DNA of 32,682 nucleotides from Bacteroidia bacterium 43-41 (GTDB lineage Bacteria; Bacteroidota; Bacteroidia; Bacteroidales; Dysgonomonadaceae): NCBI GenBank assembly GCA_001898165.1, contig MKTD01000068.1, positions 1 to 32,682 of the forward strand, read 5' to 3'. Shown piece by piece: positions 16,630 to 23,882 of this stretch (position 1 is its first letter; each line of letters starts with the position of its first letter). The notes under the pieces were generated by a model. It saw only the letters and a program-made list of their open reading frames with translations, ran no database searches and was not told where the DNA came from. The position numbers and the translations under genes were made by a program.

Positions 16630-16652
16630 AAGCGGCTTTTGCCGCTTTTTTT
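16629..16652 (+). terminator. Rho-independent terminator of gdhA
   Basis: AAAGCGGC pairs with GCCGCTTT around a TTTT loop (16629-16648), and the T-run extends to 16652. It starts at the last base of the gdhA stop codon. Confidence 0.85.
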
Positions 16653-16706
16653 GTCGATTTGCCTTAAATTCAGTTTCATAAATTTTTTTTATTCTCAGAA
16701 TTGCCG

Positions 16707-16714
16707 TACTTTTG
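16707..16714 (+). promoter_or_regulatory. tRNA-Arg promoter -7 element
   Basis: TACTTTTG is a perfect TAnnTTTG match 18 bp before the mature 5' end of the tRNA. Confidence 0.6.
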
Positions 16715-16731
16715 CAACCGGAAAAAAGGAG

Positions 16732-16805
16732 GGTCGGGTAGCTCAGCTGGATAGAGCAACAGCCTTCTAAGCTGTGGGTCCTGGGTTCGAATCCCAGCCT
16801 GATCA
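16732..16805 (+). tRNA. tRNA-Arg, anticodon TCT
   Basis: A full cloverleaf of 74 nt. The acceptor stem GGTCGGG/CCTGATC includes two G-T pairs; D stem GCTC/GAGC; anticodon stem ACAGC/GCTGT with loop CTTCTAA, so the anticodon is TCT at 16766-16768 (reads AGA/AGG); variable loop GGGTC; T arm CTGGG-TTCGAAT-CCCAG. The discriminator is A, and CCA is not encoded. It has its own promoter and terminator. Confidence 0.95.
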
Positions 16806-16818
16806 CTTTCAAAACAAG

Positions 16819-16856
16819 GCACTTACCGATTGGTTTCGGTGAGTGCTTTTCTTTTT
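16819..16856 (+). terminator. Strong rho-independent terminator after tRNA-Arg
   Basis: GCACTTACCG (16819-16828) pairs over 10 bp (one T-G) with CGGTGAGTGC (16837-16846), followed by TTTTCTTTTT. Confidence 0.85.
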
Positions 16857-17316
16857 GGTCATACATAGGTTAAAACAACAAACACACTCCCAACCCCAGC
16901 CTATGCTGCAAATCCCGTCAAAACCCCAACTTAACCTTCATTCTAATCAAACTTCCCGGTACCGTGAAAACTTCCAAGCACCCCCTTCAGCCCCACACTC
17001 CAACGCATGATCAACCTCAATCCCTCCCTCCTAACCCTCATCAACGAATTCCAATTGGCCGGGTGTCTGTAGATAAGAGCACTTCATTTGACCTTACAAT
17101 TCAAAAAAATATGCCTAAATTTGCATGAAGAGCAGAACGTCGTTGGTAGAGGTGAAAATGCTATAATTACTCCCGAATCTTGGACAACAAGTATCATGAA
17201 AAATAATATTTAGAAATAGTGCAGCGTTTTTTGTTATTTTGCGTCTATCTGATATATGTTCTTTTAATTGGTATTAATTTTTGTTTTACCAAAATATAGT
17301 GATAATTTTACAAAAA
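16857..17316. other. Gene-free stretch with an extreme C-rich, G-poor segment
   Basis: No convincing gene. From 16871 to 17040 I count 73 C and 12 G in 170 bases on the plus strand, a skew unlike any neighbour; the minus strand there has G-runs (complement of 17022-17037) that could fold as a two-tier G-quadruplex. A TAAATTTG (-7-like) at 17116-17123 precedes a short open stretch ending at about 17203 (NVVGRGENAIITPESW...), which could be the tail of a decayed gene. I recognise none of it. Confidence 0.5.
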
Positions 17317-17742
17317 ATGGAACAACTTGTCACGATAAAAACATTTACTTATCCCCATGAGACATACGTGATCAGGGGAAAACTGGAATCGGAAGGGATA
17401 CGAACCTTTCTCAAAGATGAAATGACGGTGCAGGTGCATAATTTCTATTCCAATGCAATTGGAGGCGTGAAATTACAAGTCCTTTCCGAAGATGTAGAAA
17501 GGGCGTTAAGTATTATCGATAGTGTAAAAGAGCTCCCTCACAAGGTAGTTGTTTTTACAAAGAGAGAACTTGACAGGACAAATGCCTGTCCTTTCTGTCA
17601 TTCTGAAAATATAAGTCGGACGAGAAAAGCCAATTGGCTTACGCTGATACCTTATCTGATCGTGGGGTTTATTTTTCCGGTGTTTAAATATTCCAATGTC
17701 TGTTTTGATTGTGGAAAGGAGTGGAGAGTAAAAAAATGCTAA
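17317..17742 (+). CDS. DUF2007-type putative signal-transducing protein with zinc ribbon and membrane helix
   Basis: A 141-residue protein. Residues 1-72 form a DUF2007 domain (VTIKTFTYPHETYVIRGKLE, then GGVKLQVLSEDVERAL), a small ferredoxin-like fold found in proteins provisionally named signal transducers. A split zinc ribbon follows, with Cys91/Cys94 (CPFC) and Cys129/Cys132 (CFDC), interrupted by a hydrophobic segment at 107-123 (WLTLIPYLIVGFIFPVF), so the ribbon halves flank a membrane helix or hairpin. The start is ATG at 17317; a TTG 36 bp earlier is in frame but unlikely. It stands alone, converging with the next gene. The biological role is unknown even in the family. Confidence 0.8.
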   Translation: MEQLVTIKTFTYPHETYVIRGKLESEGIRTFLKDEMTVQVHNFYSNAIGGVKLQVLSEDVERALSIIDSVKELPHKVVVFTKRELDRTNACPFCHSENISRTRKANWLTLIPYLIVGFIFPVFKYSNVCFDCGKEWRVKKC

Positions 17743-17952
17743 GTACTGATATTTTTATCTCTTGTTTAAGCTTCATTTGTCAATTCTCCCTCTGAAAACA
17801 CATTATTGACAAAACGGCCATTTGCTGGCGGTTGAGCCAAATCGTTTCATCTTTTATCCTAACCTCTATGCGTTTGAGCGGGGAATGTCGTAGGACGTTG
17901 TCAAGCTCCATCCCCGTGCATTAGCGATTCGTTGTTTATTTCTTTACTTACA

Positions 17953-18513
17953 TCACATTGGCTTCAACTTCCTGTTGAGTCTATCAATAATCTTTTCTAA
18001 CCGCGCTTGACGGGTTTTGTCTGTCTTGGCATCAAAATAAAATCCGGCATATGTCCGCTGTATCGAATGCGACATAGCCTGCAAATTGCTATAAGCAGTC
18101 TCATGCGGCTGAATGATTTCCTTGAACACCTGTATTTGTTCATCGTCAATAAGAATGCGTTCAGCATTATCCCATAGACCGTTTTTTCTGGCGCGTTCTA
18201 TCGCTTCAAAACCCTGTTGGGTCATTAACCCCTTCTCCATAAGCGTTTGTGCCAGCTCCTTGTTCTTAACAGACCATTTGCTTTTGGAGATACGTCGTGC
18301 AAAATATTTTTTATAAGTATTGTCATCAATAGATTGTATCTGTCCGTCTATCCATCCGTGACAAAGCGCCTCTTCCAACGCATCACCGGCAGAGAGTGTG
18401 TCAGATTTCTCCTTTTTGCTGAAGAGTAACCATATTCCATCGCTTTCTGTCCCAAACATGCCAAGCCATTCTCGGAAGGCTTGTCTATCAGTAAATGTCA
18501 ATATTTTATCCAT
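17953..18513 (-). CDS. YdeI/OmpD-associated family protein
   Basis: A 186-residue soluble protein of the YdeI/OmdA family: the N-terminal LTFTDRQAFREWLG, the family hallmark DALEEALCHGWIDGQ at about 43-57, FARRISKSKWSVKN near 70-83, and a basic helical C-terminus (KTDKTRQARLEKIIDRLNRKLK). Some relatives are named bacteriocin-protection proteins, but the biochemical role is not established. The start is ATG at 18513 (MDKILTF); a TTG 27 bp upstream is in frame but adds non-conserved residues. It lies on the minus strand 116 bp after the pentapeptide-repeat gene, in a patch of accessory genes. No clear promoter element is seen. Confidence 0.85.
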   Translation of the reverse strand: MDKILTFTDRQAFREWLGMFGTESDGIWLLFSKKEKSDTLSAGDALEEALCHGWIDGQIQSIDDNTYKKYFARRISKSKWSVKNKELAQTLMEKGLMTQQGFEAIERARKNGLWDNAERILIDDEQIQVFKEIIQPHETAYSNLQAMSHSIQRTYAGFYFDAKTDKTRQARLEKIIDRLNRKLKPM

Positions 18514-18629
18514 AAGCAATTTTATTGTTCGCTGTTTCAATCTGTATCGGTTTGTAAATCGCCAATGAAATCAAGTCGTTTATCAGGTTATTGATTGTTT
18601 CTTTTCATTTGATATTTCAATTTTTGCTG

Positions 18630-19193
18630 TCATTCTTCTATGTCGATATTGTATTTGTCTAAAAGTCCCGAAACGCCCAAAATTGAAAATCTTGCTTTTT
18701 TTATCCGGTTAATTTCCGGGTCAATGGAATAATTGTAAGAAGTCCGAAAGTCCACTTTTTCAAGTGTTGTGTGGTCAAAAATGGCTTGAGTTAAATTGCA
18801 GTTGTCAAACACAGAACTTGTCAGGTCGGCTTCTGCAAAGTCGGTTTCCTGTAGTTGCGAATTTTTGAAAATTGTCTTTTTGATTTTTGTTTTGTAAAAC
18901 GAAGAATGGTTGAGTTGGCAACCGTCAAACGAAAAAGAAATTCCGAATTTGTTGCAGGTGTCAAAGCGAAGTCCCAACATTTTACAGTCTTTGAATTTTA
19001 CTTCCCGAAACGCTGTCTTGTTGAGTTTTGCCAAACTGAAATTGCAACCGTTAAATGTGCAGTCTATAAACTTAAATTCGGAAAGGTCGTCGTCGGCAAA
19101 GTTGCAACTGTTGAAAATACAGTTTTCGTATTCGCCCTTTGTCAGCGTGTCGTTTCGGTTAAAAGTTTTGTCTTGTATGTATGTTTCTGTCAT
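18630..19193 (-). CDS. Pentapeptide repeat protein
   Basis: A 187-residue protein from ATG at 19193 (MTETYIQDKTF). Most of it, about residues 20-160, is made of A/C-(D/N)-(L/F)-X-X pentapeptide repeats such as CIFNSCNFADDDLSEFKF, CTFNGCNFSLAKL and TDFAEADLTSSVFDNCNL, which fold as a right-handed four-sided beta-helix. A short helical end follows (LLDKYNIDIEE). Some relatives of this size (Qnr, MfpA) mimic DNA and protect gyrase, but nothing here proves that role; many Bacteroidota homologues are uncharacterised. An extension to a start at 19256 is possible but adds non-repeat residues. Immediately upstream lies the diverged copy of the dispersed repeat (19233-19336), as copy C lies upstream of the minus-strand gene at 32371. 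Confidence 0.85.
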   Translation of the reverse strand: MTETYIQDKTFNRNDTLTKGEYENCIFNSCNFADDDLSEFKFIDCTFNGCNFSLAKLNKTAFREVKFKDCKMLGLRFDTCNKFGISFSFDGCQLNHSSFYKTKIKKTIFKNSQLQETDFAEADLTSSVFDNCNLTQAIFDHTTLEKVDFRTSYNYSIDPEINRIKKARFSILGVSGLLDKYNIDIEE

Positions 19194-19232
19194 TGTCTGT
19201 TCTGTCCTTTGGAACGGTTTCTCGTTACATTT

Positions 19233-19336
19233 GCCACTAACGTGCCACACACACAAACGCCTGCCACAACATTCGTAAATGCTAAATTATAGCATGCGTA
19301 TAATCGGTCATATTGGAGCGGTTCACGAATATTCAT
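19233..19336 (+). repeat. Dispersed repeat, diverged copy A
   Basis: CCACTAACGTG at 19234-19244 matches the left side of copy B. After a 50-bp different stretch, 19296-19336 (GCGTATAATCGG..., CATATTGGAGCGGTTCACGAAT, TTCAT) aligns with copy C at 32431-32471 with scattered substitutions. An interrupted palindrome ATTATAGCATGCGTATAAT lies at about 19286-19304. This copy has both the left and the right parts of the unit, so it resembles an unoccupied site. Confidence 0.7.
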
Positions 19337-19576
19337 TAAATTCGGTTTTCAATCTCCGTTTTGGATAAAAGGATTGCTTTACCCATATCTGTTTTCGCCC
19401 CTTACATAATAATATTTTTTTTTACATCAGTAGAATTAATATTGTGTTCATCTTGATAATACTTTAAATTTTACTCAAACTATTTAATTTTTCAGCCTGC
19501 CTTGTCTTTGATACAGTCTGCTTGTCACACTTTCGCCCATATTCCAAAGTCTGTTGAAGGCGGTATACCTGTGAGA

Positions 19577-19626
19577 GGATATCCGTCTCCCTTCCCAGGT
19601 GCTTGGAAAGGAAGAGACCGGAATCC
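19577..19626. terminator. Hairpin directly after the XRE regulator gene
   Basis: Nested complementary arms (GGAT/ATCC, GTCT/AGAC, CTTCC/GGAAG) make an imperfect stem that begins at the stop codon of the minus-strand regulator. A T-run exists only for the plus direction (19629-19634), so termination of the regulator by it is not certain. The rest of 19337-19576 is AT-rich and I see nothing else in it. Confidence 0.45.
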
Positions 19627-20051
19627 TATTTTTTATCTTTCAGCAAGCTCTCCAAAAGAGCATTTTTCTCTTTTTCCAGTTCCAACATGCGTTCGTAGAG
19701 GGCGGTTTTTTCATTAGACAATTCTATGTACCGGTCAACAGGGTCGGGGTTGTTGTTGATTACATTGTAGCAGGCACCACTTCCTTTCTCAAATGTGTTG
19801 TTCTCAATTATCACCGTTACCGGGTCTTCCTCCAGTTCCCTGATCAATTCGGGGGTCACGTTCAGTGCTTTGGCAAATTTTTCAATCACTTCATCTTCCA
19901 ACACTTTTTTCTGTTCGTAATTGGAAACCCGCGCCTGGGTGATCCCCATCATATCAGCCAGCACTTCCTGCTTAATTCCTAAAGCATGGCGAAAACGCTT
20001 TACGGCATGCCCGTGATGGGTATTTTTTAAAGTTCGTTCTTTTGTCTCCAT
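19626..20051 (-). CDS. XRE-family helix-turn-helix regulator with coiled-coil tail
   Basis: A 141-residue DNA-binding protein. The helix-turn-helix covers about 16-70 (VKRFRHALGIKQEVLADMMG, ITQARVSNYEQKKVLEDEVI), with an added acidic segment (73-95) and a C-terminal coiled coil (about 105-141, LSNEKTALYERMLELEKEKN) that likely drives dimerisation. The start ATG is followed at once by METKERTLKN. A -7 element lies at 20080-20087 on the same strand, and two direct repeats (20109-20122 and 20130-20144) just upstream of it could be its own operators. It sits between the accessory genes and the SusCD locus, but nothing shows it controls either. Confidence 0.85.
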   Translation of the reverse strand: METKERTLKNTHHGHAVKRFRHALGIKQEVLADMMGITQARVSNYEQKKVLEDEVIEKFAKALNVTPELIRELEEDPVTVIIENNTFEKGSGACYNVINNNPDPVDRYIELSNEKTALYERMLELEKEKNALLESLLKDKK

Positions 20052-20079
20052 TTTTTAATCTGTTTTCCGTGTTATAGGA

Positions 20080-20087
20080 CAAAAGTA
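20080..20087 (-). promoter_or_regulatory. Promoter -7 element of the XRE regulator gene
   Basis: The minus strand reads TACTTTTG, a perfect TAnnTTTG match 29 bp before the regulator start codon. Confidence 0.6.
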
Positions 20088-20108
20088 ATGACTTTTGGGG
20101 ATATACGA

Positions 20109-20144
20109 ATAATTATATCCGGAAATTGCATAATTATACTCCGG
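20109..20144. repeat. Two operator-like direct repeats upstream of the XRE gene
   Basis: ATAATTATATCCGG (20109-20122) and ATAATTATACTCCGG (20130-20144) are spaced 21 bp apart, two helical turns, directly upstream of the regulator's -7 element. Their position suggests a binding site for the XRE protein itself. Confidence 0.5.
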
Positions 20145-20376
20145 TTTTGTTCCGGTATTCACAAAGAATCTTTATTTCTTTGCCGTTGTATTACTATTTT
20201 TAAGAATAACAGTCATGCGTTTATCTTGAATAATAGCTTGTAATACGTTGATTGTCTGTTTATAATATGAGATTTAGTAAGAGGTGAATCTCTTTATTAT
20301 GTAAATATTAAGTAAAAAATTGTCAAACTGTTAAAGATAGGTCTATGGATACATAACAAAATTTAGAACGAATTAT

Positions 20377-20384
20377 TATCTTTG
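20377..20384 (+). promoter_or_regulatory. Promoter -7 element of the structured small RNA
   Basis: TATCTTTG is a perfect TAnnTTTG match. It is followed at 20387-20403 by an inverted repeat TCGTAT-taacg-ATACGA spanning the expected transcription start, which could be a protein site or a 5' hairpin. Confidence 0.6.
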
Positions 20385-20389
20385 TGTCG

Positions 20390-20574
20390 TATTAACGATA
20401 CGAAAATAATGTAGCGCTTTTTTGGTCTTTACTACGAATCCGCAAAATTCAAACACGAGACCGAGAATGGAAGCGCCCTTAGCAATAAGGGCGTGGACAT
20501 TGTTCTATTCTCGTGTGAAGGCCCTTGCGGAGCCTGTAGTGAGGAATAGCGACGATCGTCCGCGCCTCTTTTTT
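20390..20574 (+). ncRNA. Candidate structured small RNA (~185 nt), 6S-like rod shape
   Basis: No coding potential, but a promoter, a terminator and a nested set of helices. ACTAC (20431-20435) pairs with GTAGT (20536-20540); TCCGCAA (20439-20445) with TTGCGGA (20525-20531); ACACGAGA (20453-20460) with TCTCGTGT (20509-20516); AATG (20466-20469) with CATT (20498-20501); and CGCCCTTA (20474-20481) with TAAGGGCG (20486-20493) around a GCAA tetraloop. Together they form a single long rod with internal loops. The 3' end is a terminator-like hairpin: GAGG (20541-20544), CCTC (20565-20568) and six T. The 5' end is approximate. Rod shape, size and independent transcription resemble 6S RNA, which binds RNA polymerase, but I cannot confirm the family. 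The remaining gap 20575-20825 holds only an inverted repeat (GCCGAC 20702-20707, GTCGGC 20743-20748) and is probably the susC leader. Confidence 0.6.
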
Positions 20575-20825
20575 ATATCCCCGCATATACATTCTTCGCC
20601 CGTACGATTGCCCGTTACCGCACTGGGGTTCAGTTATCTGCAAACTCCCTTCTCTCTCAGCCGGCATTAGCCGGAAATATCCGTTTAATTTTTCAATAAA
20701 CGCCGACAAGCTATCAACCGATTGTAACGGATCAAATTTGTAGTCGGCTTGTAAACATTAACATATACTGTGATGCAATTTTTTTTACAGGATATCTAAT
20801 AATCAATCTAAAACAAAATTCAGGA

Positions 20826-23800
20826 ATGAAACAAGTAATTTTAAATTCAGTGAAAGGGATGATATTTCTCTTAATGTGGTCATTTTCCATATGTATGCTC
20901 GCCCAAAACGTAACCGTGAGGGGCACGGTTACTGATAACTCGGGAGAGCTGTTAGTCGGTGTTACCGTGCAAGTGCAGGGAGCATCTGTTGGTACGGTTA
21001 CAGATATTGATGGTGCTTTTACCCTTCCAAACATCCCTTCCAATGCTACCTTGGAAATATCTTACGTGGGTATGGTTTCGCAAAGTGTTGCTGTTAACGG
21101 AAGAACAAACATCAATATTACGCTGACTGAAGATGTAGAAGCGTTGGAAGAAGTGGTAGTTGTTGGTTATGGGACACAAAAATCCAAAGAATTAACCGGT
21201 TCGGTAGCATCTGTTAAAGGAGATCAAATCAGAAAAATACCAGTTCCCAATGTCCTTAATTCTTTAGCTGGAACAATGGCGGGTGTTACTGTTAATACAA
21301 GGAGTGGTGAGCCGGGATTGGATAATCCTTCTATTTTCATTCGGGGAAAAAATACGCTGGGAAATAACGCTCCATTGATTATAATTGACGGAGTTCCAAG
21401 AGACGGCCTGGAAAGGCTTAATCCAAATGACATTGAAAATATAACTATTCTAAAAGATGCCACTGCAGCCATCTACGGAGCACGTGCTGCCAACGGAGTT
21501 ATACTTGTAGAAACAAGAAGCGGAAGAGCCGGAAAACCAACATTCAATTTTACATATAATGCAGGCTTCCAGCAAGACACAAGGGTCCCCAATATGACGG
21601 ATGCTTTTACTTTCGCATCCATTCAGAATGAAATAGAGACTCTACATGGAAGACCGGCTATTTATAGTGATCAGGAGTTGGAGCTATACAAAAATGGAAC
21701 GGACCCGTACTATCCGAATACGGACTGGTATTCTTATATTACAAAAAAATTTACCCCTCAAAATCGTTTGGATTTTTCAGTGGATGGGGGAAATGAGAAG
21801 ATGACGTATAGACTCTCACTGGGAAGAACATTCCAGGACGGACATTATAAATATGGCATTACAGAACACGAACAATATAACTTGCAATCTAAAATTGATG
21901 CAAATATTTCGAAAAATGTCTCGATCGGATTAAATTTAAGAGGAACAGTTCTGGATGGCATCAGACCTTACAACTATAATGATATTTATCCTCATATTTT
22001 TTTATATCACCCAACATGGTTTCCCAAATGGCCGGGAACTGATTACATGGCTCCCGGACGTGATAACGATAACTTAATCAATAGGGTAAGCGCAAACGAG
22101 GGATATAGGAGATCAAAGAGTAAAATGCTTCAATCGACTCTCACTTATCGGATAAATGCTCCCTGGCTTGAAGGTTTATACCTTAATGGAAGCTTCAATT
22201 ATGATTATACCAATAACTTTAATAAAATTTGGTACGAACCGAGTTTCGTTTATTACAGAGATGAAAATACCGGTGAATATACAAGAGGAAGGACAGGATT
22301 CGGGGCTGATGATCCTAGTTTAACCGTGAATACAAGAAACAATGATATGTTTTTATGGAATGTGATGCTGAACTACGAAAAACAATTGAATCGACACAGC
22401 ATAACCGGTTTGGTTGGGTACGAACAAATGACAAGCAATTACGATTATTTACTCGGCTCGCGGAGTCGTTTCGTATCCACTAAAATACATGAACTATTTG
22501 CCGGAACAAGCGATAGAAACTACATGAACAATGATGGATCGGCAGGAGAATCGGCACGTATCAATTATTTCGGGAGATTAAATTATAATTATGCCCAGAA
22601 ATATTTGTTACAATTTACTTTCAGGTATGATGGTTCCCAAAATTTTCCACCCAACAAAAGATTTGGCTTTTTCCCGGGTGTTTCTGCCGGATGGAATATT
22701 TCTGAAGAAACATTTATGAGTGAAGTCGATTTTATCTCATACTTAAAATTAAAAGCATCATACGGAAGAATGGGAAATGATAATATCCCTGCATACCAAT
22801 ACCTGACAGCGTATAGATTTGGCAGCAATTATGTGATTGGAGATGTGGACGTAAACGGTCTCAATGCATTGAATGTACCTAACCCTGATATCACCTGGGA
22901 GATAGCGAACACATTTAATTTTGGAATAGATTTTTATTTGTGGAACTCACTGCGTGGCGAAATAAATATTTTTAATTCAGAGAGATCAAACATACTCACC
23001 AAAAGATCGGCGGTAATTCCTGAATATACCGGCCTGCAATTGCCGGATGAGAATATTGGAGTGGTTCGTAACAGGGGGGTAGAACTTGAAATTAGTTATA
23101 ACTCTAAATTCAGAGACATCGAATATTTTCTTTCAGGCAACTTCTCTTTCGCAAGAAATAAAGTTATCTTTACTGATGAAGCTCCAATGGCAGAAGAATA
23201 CCAATTGGCTACCGGAAGACCTTTGGGCTCAAGATTGTTGTATAAATCTATCGGGATCTTTAAAGATCGGGACGAAATTCAAAATTATCCACATTTGTTA
23301 GGTGCACAGCCAGGCGATATAAAATATGAGGATGTAAATCAAGATGGTGAGATAAATTCATACGATAGAATACGAATTAATGAAACGGCGGATCCGGAAA
23401 TAATATTTGGATTAAATGCCGGACTCACGTACAAAAATTTCAATGTATCTATACTCCTGCAAGGCCAGGAAAATGCCAATTTCTTAAATACAACAGATTG
23501 GACCACTTCGCTGAGTAAAGGGGTGGGTAATTATTACCAATGGCGTGTAAACGATCATTGGACTCCTGAAAATACAGATGCTACGATGCCAAGAAGTTCC
23601 GAGAGCAGGGGTGAGAATACACAAGCTTCAACTCATTGGCTTATAAATGCCGGATTCTTGAGATTAAAGAACGTTGAGATGGGTTATAACCTGCCTGCCA
23701 ATTGGATAAACAGAATCGGATTGCAAAACTGCAGGATTTATTTGAGTGGGAACAACCTTTTTTTAATTTATGATCACATGAAAGAAATTGGATATGATCC

Positions 23801-23870
23801 GGAAGTGCCATCTCCATGGTATTATCCACAACAAAGAGTTTACAACATAGGTGTCAATTTAACATTTTAA
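20826..23870 (+). CDS. SusC-like TonB-dependent outer-membrane receptor, full length
   Basis: 1,014 residues. A signal peptide ends at CMLAQ; the carboxypeptidase-D-like domain follows (VRGTVTDNSGELLVGVTVQV, GTVTDIDGAFTLPNI); then the EEVVVVGYGTQKSKELTGSV segment and plug domain with PLIIIDGVPRDGLERLNPND, ENITILKDATAAIYGARAAN and GVILVETRSG; then a 22-strand-type barrel ending RVYNIGVNLTF, with the aromatic C-terminal residue needed for barrel insertion. It is a complete member of the family, unlike the truncated copy at 102-2645. susD follows after 12 bp and a GH106 rhamnosidase after that, so it probably imports rhamnose-containing oligosaccharides. No sigma/anti-sigma pair or hybrid two-component regulator is adjacent; how it is induced is not visible. 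Confidence 0.95.
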   Translation: MKQVILNSVKGMIFLLMWSFSICMLAQNVTVRGTVTDNSGELLVGVTVQVQGASVGTVTDIDGAFTLPNIPSNATLEISYVGMVSQSVAVNGRTNINITLTEDVEALEEVVVVGYGTQKSKELTGSVASVKGDQIRKIPVPNVLNSLAGTMAGVTVNTRSGEPGLDNPSIFIRGKNTLGNNAPLIIIDGVPRDGLERLNPNDIENITILKDATAAIYGARAANGVILVETRSGRAGKPTFNFTYNAGFQQDTRVPNMTDAFTFASIQNEIETLHGRPAIYSDQELELYKNGTDPYYPNTDWYSYITKKFTPQNRLDFSVDGGNEKMTYRLSLGRTFQDGHYKYGITEHEQYNLQSKIDANISKNVSIGLNLRGTVLDGIRPYNYNDIYPHIFLYHPTWFPKWPGTDYMAPGRDNDNLINRVSANEGYRRSKSKMLQSTLTYRINAPWLEGLYLNGSFNYDYTNNFNKIWYEPSFVYYRDENTGEYTRGRTGFGADDPSLTVNTRNNDMFLWNVMLNYEKQLNRHSITGLVGYEQMTSNYDYLLGSRSRFVSTKIHELFAGTSDRNYMNNDGSAGESARINYFGRLNYNYAQKYLLQFTFRYDGSQNFPPNKRFGFFPGVSAGWNISEETFMSEVDFISYLKLKASYGRMGNDNIPAYQYLTAYRFGSNYVIGDVDVNGLNALNVPNPDITWEIANTFNFGIDFYLWNSLRGEINIFNSERSNILTKRSAVIPEYTGLQLPDENIGVVRNRGVELEISYNSKFRDIEYFLSGNFSFARNKVIFTDEAPMAEEYQLATGRPLGSRLLYKSIGIFKDRDEIQNYPHLLGAQPGDIKYEDVNQDGEINSYDRIRINETADPEIIFGLNAGLTYKNFNVSILLQGQENANFLNTTDWTTSLSKGVGNYYQWRVNDHWTPENTDATMPRSSESRGENTQASTHWLINAGFLRLKNVEMGYNLPANWINRIGLQNCRIYLSGNNLFLIYDHMKEIGYDPEVPSPWYYPQQRVYNIGVNLTF

Positions 23871-23882
23871 CTTTATACTACG

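Noticed and set aside
16790-16902. tRNA-Arg 3' end repeated downstream as an integration (att) site
   Set aside because: Only 8 bases (CCCAGCCT) recur near 16896, within a C-rich segment where such a match is expected by chance, and no integrase is present.
17083-17203. A small gene or decayed tail reading NVVGRGENAIITPESW
   Set aside because: Too short, with no start codon supported by context and no recognised family; mentioned only within the gene-free stretch.
17860-17935. Bidirectional terminator between the DUF2007 and YdeI genes
   Set aside because: GCGGGG/CCCCG arms can pair but with bulges and no T-run on either side, so support is too weak.
18630-19193. Pentapeptide protein as a quinolone-resistance Qnr protein
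   Set aside because: Repeat proteins of this size are common and mostly uncharacterised in Bacteroidota; no Qnr-specific loop features can be recognised.
20615-20650. Similarity of this stretch to the complement of 17055-17080 (both encode SYLQTP in one frame)
   Set aside because: Only about 13 of 16 bases match and the flanks do not; probably chance.
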